Positions 1-8,574 of a DNA stretch of 64,000 nt are shown piece by piece. A model generated the notes under the pieces. The model worked only from the letters and a program-made list of their open reading frames with translations, was not told the DNA's origin and did no database searches. Origin of the DNA: Bifidobacterium sp. ESL0728 (GTDB lineage: Bacteria > Actinomycetota > Actinomycetes > Actinomycetales > Bifidobacteriaceae); NCBI RefSeq assembly GCF_029392015.1, contig NZ_CP113925.1:1116001-1180000 (forward strand), read 5' to 3'. Positions within the stretch are counted from its first letter, which is position 1, and every line of letters starts with the position of its first letter. Position numbers and translations under genes: made by a program.

Positions 1-637
1 AGGTATTTTCGGTATCGTACGAATCCTCGGTACCCGGAAAATAGCTGTTGGTGATGCTCAAGCCGTCATCGCCGAGTGCAAACAGCAATGGATGGTTGTC
101 ACGAATCATAAAGACGCCGTTGGGGGCCAGAAGTGTCGAGATGGACTGCGCCCATTCCTCCAAAGATGGCAACCACGTCACCGTTCCGACGCTGGTGACG
201 ATGACGTCGAACTGTTTTCCAGGAAGCGCTTCGGCCGCTTTACGCGCGTCGGCTTCGACATAGGTGATGTTTTCTTTTGCGCGTTGCGCTATCTGACGCG
301 CATAACGCAGTGAGGCGGGGGAGAAGTCCAGGCCGCATACGTCTTTCGCGCCTAGTCTGGCCCAGCATACGGTGTCGGTACCGATATGGCATTGCAAATG
401 CAGCAATCGCTGGTCTTTCACCGAATGGTTTGGCAAGTATGGTTTCAGTACTTCGTAATCTCGTCGGACAATCGGATTCGAGAGCGGCGAACTGTTGATC
501 AGCGCCTCGATATCCCCGTACCCGCCGTTGAAATGGACTTCGGCACGGTCATCCCAATTCTCCCGATTATCCTCGATTTCCTGTGAATCGGACCTGCCGA
601 AGTTTCGTGTCTGTGCAACGTCAGCGTTGGCGTTCAT
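1..637 (-). CDS. class I SAM-dependent methyltransferase, C-terminus cut off by window edge
   Basis: The reading frame is open from an ATG at 635-637 to the left edge, giving about 212 residues without a stop, so the 3' end lies outside the window. The N-terminal stretch NRENWDDRAEVHF is typical of the small-molecule methyltransferases annotated as class I SAM-dependent methyltransferase. It is followed by a Rossmann-like part: LLHLQCHIGTDT stands at the SAM-binding motif I position, then GLDFSPASL at motif II and FDVIVTSVGT at the motif IV position. The substrate cannot be told. A purine-rich stretch about 10 nt upstream can act as ribosome binding site. High confidence for the fold, low for the specific reaction. 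Confidence 0.8.
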   Translation of the reverse strand, partial: MNANADVAQTRNFGRSDSQEIEDNRENWDDRAEVHFNGGYGDIEALINSSPLSNPIVRRDYEVLKPYLPNHSVKDQRLLHLQCHIGTDTVCWARLGAKDVCGLDFSPASLRYARQIAQRAKENITYVEADARKAAEALPGKQFDVIVTSVGTVTWLPSLEEWAQSISTLLAPNGVFMIRDNHPLLFALGDDGLSITNSYFPGTEDSYDTENT

Positions 638-799
638 GAATAATCTGCTTTCTCTCGTCGTCTTCCTCAGTAAAGACACAATATCAAATTCCACATAAAT
701 AATTCTTCCGGAGGAATGGGCGAAGAATGCCGTTTTGCGAGGACACATAACCAAGAAAACGAAAACCAATAAGCAGCAAACAGTCGATAAGAATACTTT

Positions 800-2506
800 T
801 TAGATTCCCCATAGCGACCATGTGGTCTCATTGGTGTTGCTGTAGACTTCACGGAGTGCATTTGCGGCAGCGTCTCTCACTGATTTGGTTGGAGCTTGCT
901 GCTCAAGACGGGTGAGTGGGTCGACGGCTGACGAGGGGAGCTGGCCAAGATAGTCGGTATCGACCACTTCGATACTGCCGTTCAGGTAGCCGTCCACATC
1001 GACGTTGGCGATGATGGCATCCGGCTGGACGAACGCGAAAACCAGCCAAAGCACAAGCGTTCCGAAAAATGCCGCACGGAACAGTGCGAAAGTAGGACGC
1101 ACCAGTTTTATCACGGTTGCTATAAGCAAGAAGGCGATGGCGACCATACCCCAGTACGTGAGCAGGCGCAGGCGGGTCAGGCCGTATTTTTCGACGTACA
1201 GGCTCATGCGCCAGGCTGCGGAAACCAGCATCACCAAGGTGGAGGCGACCAGCACAAGTTCAAGCAGCAGCAACGATATCGTCCGTTTTTGATGTTTATG
1301 CAGATAGGTGCAGACCATCACGATGACAAGATTGATGGCAGTGACGCCAACGAGCTGGAAGAATCCCTCTCGGGCGTAAGTAGCGTAGCCGCCGAAACGC
1401 TTCAGCGTGTCCACTCCGCCGAACAGGTAGGAGGATTGGATGGCCACGAATACCAGATACACCACGTCGAGCATGGCGAGCATCGTGTTGAGCGTTGCCG
1501 TGGAGGCCTGATAATGGGTTACATTCGTGTCAGAATCGGCTTTACGACGCGGATGACGAAGTCCGAAAAGCAGCGAGAAGGCAAGCGGGATGACCGCCAC
1601 GAAACGGATGATGTCGAGAACGCGAGGGCCCAGGTCGAAGTGGGTCAGCCCTTGGAGCAAGCTGCTGACGATCAGCTCGAAGTTTTCGTCGGCGGAGGAG
1701 AGCGCGGGAATCACGATGAGCAATACCGCGGCTGCGCACACCGCGCCGATGGCGATGCCGCCGGCCTTGCGGCCACGCCCGTGTACCCATGAAGTGGCGA
1801 CACGTCCGAGGACCGACCAGTGACGGAATTGCTCGGAGATGAAAGTCCCTACGCCGCGCACAACCTCCCGAAGACGGAACAGTTCGTCATCGTTTTCGCC
1901 GCTCAGTGATAGGAACGTGAGCGGCAACGCGATGACCAGCCCGCAGGCGTTGATGGCCCTGATCCAAACCGCCTGGGAAAACGCGGGCACGAGCATAAGC
2001 GCAACCGTGCAGAACAGCAGGACATATGACGATTTCGGCATTTGAAGTTTCAGTCGTTTCGCCCCTTTGAGTACGTTTGTCTTATCTATTTCCTTGGCTT
2101 CTTTCTGTCGCCTCAAAAACCAGGCGCAGCCGAGGAAAGCAAGCAGGCAGACACTCAGTGCCAAACCGCCGGCGATGGCGAAATATCCCGAAATCTTTAC
2201 CGGCGAGACGCAGACGCACCAAAGCAGCGACAGCGCCAATGCGCAGATTAGCGAAATCTTGTCGGCTCGGGTCAGCGGTGCAGGCGGAATTTTGGCGATT
2301 GCCTTCGCGGGTTCTGCATTTGTGGTGTTGGCTGTGTTGGTCGTCTTGGCTGTGTTGTTTTCGGCAGCGGATTTGGGTTCCGAGGTAGAGGTTTGTACAT
2401 AGGGATTCGCGTTGGGGCCGGTTGCGGGCACGGATGGTTTATTGCTTTTGTTCTGTTCGTTTTTGGTGGATTTAGGCTGATTTTGGGTATAGTTGTCCTT
2501 ATCCAT
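800..2506 (-). CDS. polytopic membrane protein, DUF4153/DUF4173-like
   Basis: This 568-residue protein has a hydrophilic Asn/Thr/Ala-rich N-terminus of about 80 residues (cytosolic, low complexity), then roughly ten hydrophobic segments. The stretch around YATYAREGFFQLVGVTAINL is the landmark I associate with the DUF4153/DUF4173 family of membrane proteins of unknown function. The ATG at 2504-2506 has AAGGA about 9 nt upstream. The C-terminal 70 residues are soluble. It is transcribed in the same direction as the XRE/DUF2975 pair upstream, 80 bp away, so cotranscription is possible. No catalytic residues could be recognised. Confidence 0.7.
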   Translation of the reverse strand: MDKDNYTQNQPKSTKNEQNKSNKPSVPATGPNANPYVQTSTSEPKSAAENNTAKTTNTANTTNAEPAKAIAKIPPAPLTRADKISLICALALSLLWCVCVSPVKISGYFAIAGGLALSVCLLAFLGCAWFLRRQKEAKEIDKTNVLKGAKRLKLQMPKSSYVLLFCTVALMLVPAFSQAVWIRAINACGLVIALPLTFLSLSGENDDELFRLREVVRGVGTFISEQFRHWSVLGRVATSWVHGRGRKAGGIAIGAVCAAAVLLIVIPALSSADENFELIVSSLLQGLTHFDLGPRVLDIIRFVAVIPLAFSLLFGLRHPRRKADSDTNVTHYQASTATLNTMLAMLDVVYLVFVAIQSSYLFGGVDTLKRFGGYATYAREGFFQLVGVTAINLVIVMVCTYLHKHQKRTISLLLLELVLVASTLVMLVSAAWRMSLYVEKYGLTRLRLLTYWGMVAIAFLLIATVIKLVRPTFALFRAAFFGTLVLWLVFAFVQPDAIIANVDVDGYLNGSIEVVDTDYLGQLPSSAVDPLTRLEQQAPTKSVRDAAANALREVYSNTNETTWSLWGI

Positions 2507-2587
2507 GACTGACTTCCTTTTGAAATCGTGTGGTTATGGTTGTTGTGAAATCACTGCTTTATGATGAAAAGTTGTGAGAAAATCGGG

Positions 2588-2800
2588 CTATTCCTCCGCT
2601 TCGTAATGCAAAAGATCGGCCGGTTGACAGTCCAGTTCGTGGCAGATGGCGGCCAAAGTCGTGAATCGTACCGCGCGAGCCTTGCCGGTTTTGAGGATGG
2701 AGAGGTTCGCCACCGTCACCCCTACGCGTTGGGAGAGTTCGGTGAGTGTCATACGTCGGTCGGCGAGGATGTCGTCAAGCGTTACTGTAATATGTCCCAT
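2588..2800 (-). CDS. small XRE-family transcriptional regulator
   Basis: This is a 70-residue protein made almost only of a Cro/C1-type helix-turn-helix: LTELSQRVGVTVANLSILKTGK is helices 2-3 and LAAICHELDCQPADLL the closing helices. It resembles the YozG-type mini regulators. The start codon lies 1 nt after the stop of the upstream DUF2975 gene, so translation is very probably coupled. Pairing of a DUF2975 membrane protein with a mini XRE regulator is a recurrent bacterial arrangement. The regulator likely acts on its own operon, but no operator was identified. Confidence 0.85.
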   Translation of the reverse strand: MGHITVTLDDILADRRMTLTELSQRVGVTVANLSILKTGKARAVRFTTLAAICHELDCQPADLLHYEAEE

Positions 2801-2801
2801 G

Positions 2802-3347
2802 TCAGATCACCAGGTCGTTTTCGTTTTTGAGTTCCGTCGCGGCGGCGGTCAGTGAGGCGAGCGCGGCGGATACCACTGCGAGTACCGCACAGAAAACGAA
2901 GGCGACGCCTGTCCCCAACATGGTGCGTCCGCGGGTTTTGGCGATTGTGAAAGCGGCTATCGCCAATTCGATTAGCCATATTACGGCGGAAACCGCGAAA
3001 GCCGCGCCGATGGTTCGTAGCCGGTGCACGTTGCCGGTGATAAACGTTTCTTCGTGTCCTATCGCTGCGAAAAGTCGCCAAGCACATACCGCCACCACGG
3101 CCAAAGGCAACATGCCGATGGCGGCGAACAAGGCCGAACCATGCTTAAGGTCCCCGACTCGTTCGGCTGCTGGAAGTACAAGCAGCACGATGACGAGGCA
3201 CATCACAACCGCGAAGGCATCGGTGGCCTCAAGCAGAACGGCTAACGTGCGGTGTGACATATGTGCTTTGCGTTTGGTTGTTTCGATTCCGGACGTCTCT
3301 TGTAGGCTTTGGCTATTGGCGGCGCTCGCGTTTTCTTGAGGTCTCAT
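2802..3347 (-). CDS. DUF2975-type membrane protein
   Basis: This 181-residue protein has a polar N-terminus and four hydrophobic segments: ALLEATDAFAVVMCLVIVLLV-like, LFAAIGMLPLAVVAVCAW, IGAAFAVSAVIWLIELAIAAF and GVAFVFCAVLAVVSAALASL. This layout, together with the adjacent mini XRE gene, fits DUF2975. The ATG at 3345-3347 is preferred because AAGGAG stands 6 nt before it; an upstream in-frame ATG at 3386 would add 13 polar residues and has no comparable site. Molecular function is unknown; a role in membrane sensing for the linked regulator is an inference. Confidence 0.75.
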   Translation of the reverse strand: MRPQENASAANSQSLQETSGIETTKRKAHMSHRTLAVLLEATDAFAVVMCLVIVLLVLPAAERVGDLKHGSALFAAIGMLPLAVVAVCAWRLFAAIGHEETFITGNVHRLRTIGAAFAVSAVIWLIELAIAAFTIAKTRGRTMLGTGVAFVFCAVLAVVSAALASLTAAATELKNENDLVI

Positions 3348-3525
3348 TGAAGTCTCCTTCGTTGGCTTGGTGCCTCTCTGCTTCATATCATAATCACTTC
3401 ATATTGTTTTTCGATAAAAAGCATATCGTTTTTCAATAAAGACACATTTGAGTACGAAGCCATGAAATTGCCGGGAAGGAGGGTTGAATTGCGAAATAAT
3501 GCGGAGAGAGGGAATAAGGATACAG

Positions 3526-3574
3526 AAAAGGGAACCTACCATTTCCCGTTAGGTGAGAAGGTAGGTTCCCTTTT
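3526..3574 (-). terminator. intrinsic terminator downstream of katA
   Basis: A perfect 15-bp inverted repeat (3526-3540 with 3560-3574) encloses a 19-nt loop. Read on the minus strand the stem ends in CCCTTTT, so it can terminate katA transcripts, whose stop is about 30 nt away. The same stem ends in TTTT on the plus strand too, so it may work in both directions. Confidence 0.85.
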
Positions 3575-3605
3575 CCAGGAGCACTGTCTAATGGTTAATC
3601 GGCAA

Positions 3606-5063
3606 TCACTGCTTGATATCGTCGAGATTCAGCCCGAGCGCCTCGGCGACGCGGGTTCCGTAGTCTGGGTCGGCCTGATAGAACTGCTTGGTCTCGAGGA
3701 TCTTGATTTCCTCGGCGTGCTCGCCTTCGACCTGGACTAGGTTGGAGACGATGGTGGCGACCAAGCGTTGCTTTTCCTCTTCGCTCAGCACGTTGTAGAG
3801 AGCGCCGGCGGCGGAGAAGTTGTCGGGCTCATAGGCGGCATAGTTGCCGGTCTTACCTTCCAGCAGGTCGCCGTGGTTGCAGGCGGAGGTGTCCTCGGTC
3901 GGTCCGTCGAAGCTGTTCGGCTCGTAGTCGACCGCACCGTCCTGCATGTTATCGGACATGAAACCGTCACGCTCGTAGTTGTGCACCTCGTTGACGGGTC
4001 GGTTGACCTTGAGCTGTTCGTAGTTGGCGCCGAGGCGGTAGCGTGCGGCGTCCTTGTAAGCAAACAGGCGGCCCTGCAGCATCTTATCCGGCGAAGGCTC
4101 GATGCCCGGCACGAAGTTGGCGGGTGCGAACGCGGATTCCTCGACGTCCTCGAAGTAGTTGTCGGGGTTGCGGTTCAGCGTGAACTCGCCGATCTCGATG
4201 AGCGGGTAGTCCTTGTGGGAGACGACCTTGGTGATGTCGAAGATATCGTGCTTGTAGTTCAGGCCTTCTTCGTAAGGCAGGATCTGCACGCAGACCTTCC
4301 AGGACGGGTAGTTCTTGGACTCGATGGCGTCGAACAGCTCGTGCAGCAGATAGTCGGTGTCTTCGCTGGCGGCCTTGGCGGCGGTCTCGTTACTCATGTT
4401 GACCACGCCCTGTTCGCTCATGAAGTGGTACTTGACCCAGAAGGCGGTGCCGTCGGCGGTAACCCACTTGAAGGTGTGGCTGCCGTAGCCGTTCATGGTG
4501 CGGTAGCTGGCCGGGTTGCCGCGGTCGCCCATCAGGTAGGTGACCTGGTGCACGGACTCGGGGGAGTGCGCCCAGAAGTCCCACTGGCGGGTCGTGTTGC
4601 GCAGATGGGTGCGCGGGTCACGCTTCTGTGAGTGGATGAAGTCGGGGAACTTCAGTGGATCCTGGATGAAGAAGGTCGGCGTGTTGTTGCCCACGATGTC
4701 GTAGTTGCCCTCTTGGGTGTAGAAGCGCAGGGCGAAGCCGCGCACATCGCGTAGGGTGTCGGGGTAGCCGAGCTCGCCGGCCACCTGGGAGAAGCGCAGG
4801 AAGATCGGGGTCTCCTTGCCCTCGCCGTTGAAAACGTCGGCTTTGGTGTATTCGCTCATGTCGCGGGTGAGCTTGAAGGTACCGTAGGCGCCAGCGCCCT
4901 TGGCGTGCACTACGCGCTCCGGGATGCGCTCGCGGTTGAAGTGGGCGAGCTTTTCGACCAGCTGGTAGTCCTGCAGCAGCACCGGGCCGCGCACGCCGGC
5001 AGTCTGCGAATGGGTGTTGTCCGCCCAAGGCTGGCCGGAAGCGGTATTGAGATTGGCAGTCAA
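3606..5063 (-). CDS. katA: monofunctional heme catalase
   Basis: Catalase converts hydrogen peroxide to water and oxygen in the cytosol. The clade-typical active-site signature [15 protein letters not shown] is present with the distal His at about residue 53. The distal Asn lies in GNNTPTFF (about residue 126), and the heme-ligand signature [14 protein letters not shown] holds the proximal Tyr at about residue 336. I chose a TTG start at 5061-5063: AGAAGGAG lies 5 nt upstream, and the product (485 aa, [10 protein letters not shown]) has the usual small-subunit catalase length. An upstream in-frame start at 5123 would add 20 unrelated residues. The gene is divergent from yaaA, another peroxide-defence gene, with 143 bp between the starts, and has its own terminator. 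Catalase is rare in bifidobacteria, so this is a lineage marker or an acquired gene. Confidence 0.96.
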   Translation of the reverse strand: MTANLNTASGQPWADNTHSQTAGVRGPVLLQDYQLVEKLAHFNRERIPERVVHAKGAGAYGTFKLTRDMSEYTKADVFNGEGKETPIFLRFSQVAGELGYPDTLRDVRGFALRFYTQEGNYDIVGNNTPTFFIQDPLKFPDFIHSQKRDPRTHLRNTTRQWDFWAHSPESVHQVTYLMGDRGNPASYRTMNGYGSHTFKWVTADGTAFWVKYHFMSEQGVVNMSNETAAKAASEDTDYLLHELFDAIESKNYPSWKVCVQILPYEEGLNYKHDIFDITKVVSHKDYPLIEIGEFTLNRNPDNYFEDVEESAFAPANFVPGIEPSPDKMLQGRLFAYKDAARYRLGANYEQLKVNRPVNEVHNYERDGFMSDNMQDGAVDYEPNSFDGPTEDTSACNHGDLLEGKTGNYAAYEPDNFSAAGALYNVLSEEEKQRLVATIVSNLVQVEGEHAEEIKILETKQFYQADPDYGTRVAEALGLNLDDIKQ

Positions 5064-5194
5064 TGAAACTCCTTCTGTTGAATTGTGTAAAAAGAAGATA
5101 ACAATGCGGTCTTGGCTGCACAAGGGTATGTGATGTTTCTAACGCTGTGTTTTTCTCCACGCATAGCGCCGTTATGTCGATTTTGCGGCTTGGT

Positions 5195-5200
5195 TAGACT
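5195..5200 (+). promoter_or_regulatory. -10 element, yaaA (probably leaderless)
   Basis: TAGACT lies 6 nt before the yaaA ATG with no Shine-Dalgarno sequence between, which places the transcription start at or next to the start codon. Confidence 0.5.
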
Positions 5201-5206
5201 GGGTAT

Positions 5207-6016
5207 ATGCATCTTCTCCTACCGCCTTCCGAAGGCAAGGCCGCACCGAGTGAAGGTCCGATGTTTGATTTGAACAGGCTTTCATTTCCGGAACTCAACG
5301 ACGTCAGAAAAACGGTTCTATCCGCGTTGATTGAGGTATCGAATCGTGAGGACGCGGCGAAAATTCTGAAGGTCGGAGCCAAGGGGACTCAGGAAATTCT
5401 TGCCCAGCGCGATATTCTGAATGCTGCTTGCGCCCCTGCCAGAGAAGTGTATACAGGCGTGCTATATGAAGCTGCAAAGTTGCATCAAGACGATGATGTA
5501 TTGATTTTCTCCGGTCTGTTCGGTGTGACCACAGGCGAGGATTTGATACCGACCTACCGTCTTTCGATGAACGTCTCACTTCCTGGCATTGGCCCATTGA
5601 AATCGTTCTGGCGCAAGCAGCTTGCCGGCTGGACTCCGGACGATGGCTTTGCAGGTGATTGTGAACCATTCAGTCAAACGAAGGGTATGAATGTAACGGA
5701 GAATGAAGCAGGAAACAAACCGGCAATGAACGCCACTGATAGTAAAAACGTTACGGTTGACCTGCGTTCGGGGCTCTATCGTGTCACTAAGCCGAACTCA
5801 GCAAGTAGCCGGGATCAATGGTGGGACATCCGTATCGCTAATTCCGAAAACAAAACAATCTCCCACATGGCCAAGCACTACCGAGGTCTACTAACGAGAG
5901 CCTTGCTGGACTCGCCAAACCAGCCCATAGATGATGTCGCTCGCACGCTCGGCACTGTGAGCGTCGAGGCAAAGGACAATATTTACCATCTGACATTAGT
6001 GCCTACTGGTCTCTGA
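5207..6016 (+). CDS. yaaA: YaaA family peroxide stress protein (DUF328)
   Basis: This 269-residue protein begins with the family hallmark LLPPSEGK and contains VLIFSGLFGVTTGEDLIPTYRLSM and PLKSFWRKQL. YaaA in E. coli lowers intracellular free iron under peroxide stress and belongs to the OxyR regulon; the fold binds DNA. Residues about 150-185 form a polar insertion rich in Asn that I do not recall from the family core. The gene is divergent from katA, which supports a shared response to peroxide. The start has no ribosome binding site but a TAGACT box 6 nt upstream, so the transcript may be leaderless. Confidence 0.9.
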   Translation: MHLLLPPSEGKAAPSEGPMFDLNRLSFPELNDVRKTVLSALIEVSNREDAAKILKVGAKGTQEILAQRDILNAACAPAREVYTGVLYEAAKLHQDDDVLIFSGLFGVTTGEDLIPTYRLSMNVSLPGIGPLKSFWRKQLAGWTPDDGFAGDCEPFSQTKGMNVTENEAGNKPAMNATDSKNVTVDLRSGLYRVTKPNSASSRDQWWDIRIANSENKTISHMAKHYRGLLTRALLDSPNQPIDDVARTLGTVSVEAKDNIYHLTLVPTGL

Positions 6017-6071
6017 TACTGCTAGCTTAAGTTTATGATGAGTTGAGATCGGGAGTCTCTGAACCGTTGCT

Positions 6072-6335
6072 TTAATGAACGAGCCGACGCTGTTTGTCCT
6101 CGTCATCGATGCGTTCCGCCAGCCAGACGTTGATAAGGGCATTGCGACTTATCGCGATGTTGCCGGCTTCGCTGTCCAAGCGTTCCACCATCCAGCTCGG
6201 CAAAGTCAGGTTTACCTTGCGGTTGGCCTGTTCTCCGGGATTATAGGTGGGATGTTCCATATCAAAGTATTCGCGAACATCTTCACCATTGTCGAATTTG
6301 CGGTCGATGTCAGTGGTTTTGTATGAGCTTGTCAT
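6072..6335 (-). CDS. brnA: BrnA-type antitoxin
   Basis: This 87-residue protein starts MTSSYKTTDIDRKFDNGEDV, with a disordered toxin-binding N-terminus, and ends in a ribbon-helix-helix-like part (VNLTLPSWMVERLDSEA ... SRNALINVWLAERI). BrnA neutralises BrnT and represses the operon as a DNA-binding dimer. GAGGAGG lies 6 nt before the ATG at 6333-6335, which settles the start. The gene overlaps the end of brnT by 26 nt, the usual toxin-first brnTA arrangement. High confidence from gene pair plus sequence. Confidence 0.88.
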   Translation of the reverse strand: MTSSYKTTDIDRKFDNGEDVREYFDMEHPTYNPGEQANRKVNLTLPSWMVERLDSEAGNIAISRNALINVWLAERIDDEDKQRRLVH

Positions 6336-6585
6336 AAGTTTCCTCCTCATAGTCGCGTGAACGACGCACGGAAATGATTCTTGTTTTTCCATTTCGGTTT
6401 GTGGTTATTGCTGTCCAGTGTTTCTCATTAATGATGCCGAGCACCAGCTGTCTCGATTCATCATTTCCTGGTTTCGTATCAAAGGTGAACGTCGGCCCAT
6501 ACCAGAGTCGCTGCGCTTCATCAAAATCGATGCCATGTTTTTTCAAGTTAGAGGCACTTTTGTTCGGGTCAAATTCAAATTCCAC
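6310..6585 (-). CDS. brnT: BrnT-type ribonuclease toxin
   Basis: This 91-residue protein begins VEFEFDPNKSASNLKKHGIDFDEA, the BrnT signature (FDxxKSxxNxxKHGI/VxF), and continues with conserved RQLVLGIINEKHWTAITT and IISVRRS. BrnT is a RelE-fold ribonuclease that arrests translation. The start is taken as GTG at 6583-6585, with the strong site AAGGAGGT upstream; an ATG 33 nt further upstream lacks one. The toxin looks intact. It lies in an AT-rich patch next to an EcsC-like gene. Confidence 0.9.
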   Translation of the reverse strand: MEFEFDPNKSASNLKKHGIDFDEAQRLWYGPTFTFDTKPGNDESRQLVLGIINEKHWTAITTNRNGKTRIISVRRSRDYEEETYDKLIQNH

Positions 6586-6598
6586 AAGCCACCTCCTT

Positions 6599-6626
6599 AG
6601 ATATCTTCTGTGTATCAAATAGATAT
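6599..6626. promoter_or_regulatory. candidate brnTA operator
   Basis: AGATAT occurs at 6599-6604 (inside the palindrome AGATATCT) and again at 6621-6626, 22 bp or two helical turns apart, immediately upstream of the brnT ribosome binding site. This would suit a ribbon-helix-helix autorepressor, but only the spacing supports it. Confidence 0.3.
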
Positions 6627-6795
6627 GTTAGCACCATCTTAATGAGATTTTATTGAATTTCAAATTTCATATTTGCGATATTTAACACTGTTGCTGAGAA
6701 ATTACAAAACCGACAAGTTGGGGTATGAGTTGTTTGTAGAGTGTCTACATTGTCAGGAAGTTAAAAGTGTCTAAATTACAAGGCATACTGGATAT

Positions 6796-7473
6796 ATGGA
6801 TAAGGAAGTCGATATCAAAAAGCTAATTGGCCGTGCGTTCGATAAAACGTTGGAAAGCCAATATCCGGTGGCTCATCATATGGTTGAATCTCGGCATGCG
6901 AAGAAGCAAAACGAGAGTCCTGCTGAGGCAATTGCATATCTTAAGAAGCTTTATCGAGGATCAATCGGTGTTTCAGGTTTCGCAGCAGGTGCTGCTGCAG
7001 CTGTACCGAATGGGGCAGGGCAAGTGACCGTTGCTGTAAGCGATATATGTAATTTTCTTGAGTCGTCCGTTTTATATGTGTTCTCTGTGGCAACGGTATA
7101 TGGGATGGATCTAAGCAGCGAAGACCTGCGACGTTTTTTGGCACTTATCGTATTGATTGGGGATAGCGGTTCTTCTACTGTTACCAAAGCATTAGGAGGG
7201 AGAACGGTGCATTATTGGAGCAAAAAAGTAATCGAGAAGATTCCGATGTCTTCTATACAAGCTGTAAATAAAGTGCTTGGCCCGAGATTTTTGACGAAAT
7301 ATGGGACCAAGCAGGGCATAGCTACTTTAGGTAAGCAATTGCCATTTATGATTGGGGCCGGTGTTGGAGCTGTGAGTAATGAAGCATTCGGTGAATTGTC
7401 GATTAAAGCTATAGAAAAGTTCCTTGGGCCAGTTCCTGAAACGTGGCCTGATTCGGATAGTTCCAAAGACTGA
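6796..7473 (+). CDS. EcsC-like protein
   Basis: This 225-residue protein has a charged N-terminus (residues 1-50), then hydrophobic Gly/Ala-rich stretches: GVSGFAAGAAAAVPNGAGQV, SSVLYVFSVATVYGMDL, FLALIVLIGDSGSS and FMIGAGVGAVSNEAFG. The order, a Gly/Ala membrane-active segment followed by helices and a late GAGVGA, fits EcsC-family proteins, whose molecular role is unsettled. Base composition is visibly more AT-rich than the surrounding core genes, suggesting transfer. CATACT lies 6 nt before the ATG with no ribosome binding site, so the message may be leaderless. A strong terminator follows. Confidence 0.65.
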   Translation: MDKEVDIKKLIGRAFDKTLESQYPVAHHMVESRHAKKQNESPAEAIAYLKKLYRGSIGVSGFAAGAAAAVPNGAGQVTVAVSDICNFLESSVLYVFSVATVYGMDLSSEDLRRFLALIVLIGDSGSSTVTKALGGRTVHYWSKKVIEKIPMSSIQAVNKVLGPRFLTKYGTKQGIATLGKQLPFMIGAGVGAVSNEAFGELSIKAIEKFLGPVPETWPDSDSSKD

Positions 7474-7486
7474 AACTAATTCCTAA

Positions 7487-7527
7487 AAATGGTGGTGTGT
7501 GTTTATGTTTTACACACACCACCATTT
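7487..7527. terminator. bidirectional terminator between convergent genes
   Basis: A perfect 16-bp inverted repeat (7487-7502 with 7512-7527) has a 9-nt loop; the stem ends in ATTT on both strands. It separates the EcsC-like gene from the convergent merR-type gene. Confidence 0.85.
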
Positions 7528-7532
7528 ATTAA

Positions 7533-8333
7533 TTACTCCCATTGCACGTTGCTTAGGTCAATGTCTTGGGAGGCGGCGTTGGCTTCGATGATGTCGCGAA
7601 GCCATTGGGCCAAGCCGGGCTCGATGTCGTCGTAGTGCTTCTTGAAGCGTTTATCGGCGACGTACATACGGCCAAGGCAAACCTGCATGGACGGGCTTAC
7701 CTCGTAGTAATAAAGCGATGCCCGATGTTCCTCGGCGAGATTATTGGCCTCGTCGCTGCCGGGCTTGACGCCGCGACGCTTGGCCTCGGCCAGCTTCGCC
7801 TCGACATCCCGCATGTGTTGTTCTTCTTGCGTTTTGGCCTTTTCGTCTGCGGTGGTCTGCCTTTCGGCGAATTCCATCCACTGCTTGGTGTCTCCCCAGC
7901 GATCTTTGGCTTCACTTTGCCTTAGGTCGCCGGTTTCTGCATTTGCCATGGTTGTTCCTTTCTCTGCAATGTCGATGAGCCGATCCGTTTCGTCAAGGGT
8001 TTTCTGAAGACGCTGCAGCCTCTTGGCGAGGTCGTTTCGTCCTTTTTTGAGTTCCTCGACGACAACCGGCGCGGGCGCGTCGAGCAGACGCCTGATGCGC
8101 GTAGCCGGTACGCCCAGCTCCTTGTAGACGAGCAGACGACGAAGGCGGTTCAGATCGACGGGTTCGTAGGCTCGGTACCCGCTGGCGTCACGCTTCGGTG
8201 AGAGCAGACCGAGGTCTTCCCAGTGCCGGAGCATACGCACGCTGACGTGAAACATCTTCGACACTTCGCCAATGGTCAGGCCAAGTGTTTCGGATGGTGT
8301 CCACGAGATATCGTTTGCATTTATCTCGCTCAT
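7533..8333 (-). CDS. MerR family regulator with TipA-like C-terminal domain
   Basis: This 266-residue protein has an N-terminal winged helix with the MerR hallmark GLTIGEVSKMFHVSVRMLRHWE and the wing GYRAYEPVDLNRLRRLL. A long dimerisation coiled coil (about residues 95-130) follows. The C-terminal half resembles the TipAS ligand-binding domain (YYEVSPSMQVCLGRMYVADKRFKKHYD). The start ATG at 8331-8333 has GAAGGAG 7 nt upstream; an ATG at 8423 would add 30 residues and would lie upstream of the likely promoter. The promoter upstream carries a palindrome between -35 and -10, so autoregulation is likely. TipA-type regulators bind diverse drugs; the ligand here is unknown. Confidence 0.88.
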   Translation of the reverse strand: MSEINANDISWTPSETLGLTIGEVSKMFHVSVRMLRHWEDLGLLSPKRDASGYRAYEPVDLNRLRRLLVYKELGVPATRIRRLLDAPAPVVVEELKKGRNDLAKRLQRLQKTLDETDRLIDIAEKGTTMANAETGDLRQSEAKDRWGDTKQWMEFAERQTTADEKAKTQEEQHMRDVEAKLAEAKRRGVKPGSDEANNLAEEHRASLYYYEVSPSMQVCLGRMYVADKRFKKHYDDIEPGLAQWLRDIIEANAASQDIDLSNVQWE

Positions 8334-8385
8334 TCCACATCTCCTTCGTTCTGTCGTCTGCGGCCGGTTTGTGGTCGCAAGAGAA

Positions 8386-8416
8386 AAGCTATGCCCTGAC
8401 AATATGTCAGGGTCAA
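8386..8416 (-). promoter_or_regulatory. MerR-type promoter with operator palindrome
   Basis: On the minus strand TTGACC (8411-8416) is a -35 hexamer. A 19-bp perfect palindrome (8394-8412, 8-bp arms CCCTGACA/TGTCAGGG with a 3-nt centre) overlaps it and fills the spacer. Weak -10 sequences (CATAGC or TAGCTT) follow at 17-19 bp. An operator in a long spacer is the hallmark of MerR-controlled promoters. Confidence 0.65.
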
Positions 8417-8574
8417 CAACCATCGGCGTGTCGCTCGACCCGCGACATTCAGGAACTTGCTTTGCCTTAAGTAATGGCCGCTCTTTATTCGATCTCTGGA
8501 ATCACTCGGTATTATGCTTGGATATAGAGATTTGGTAAACGGTGATAGCCAAAAGTCGGAGAGATCGGTGATTT

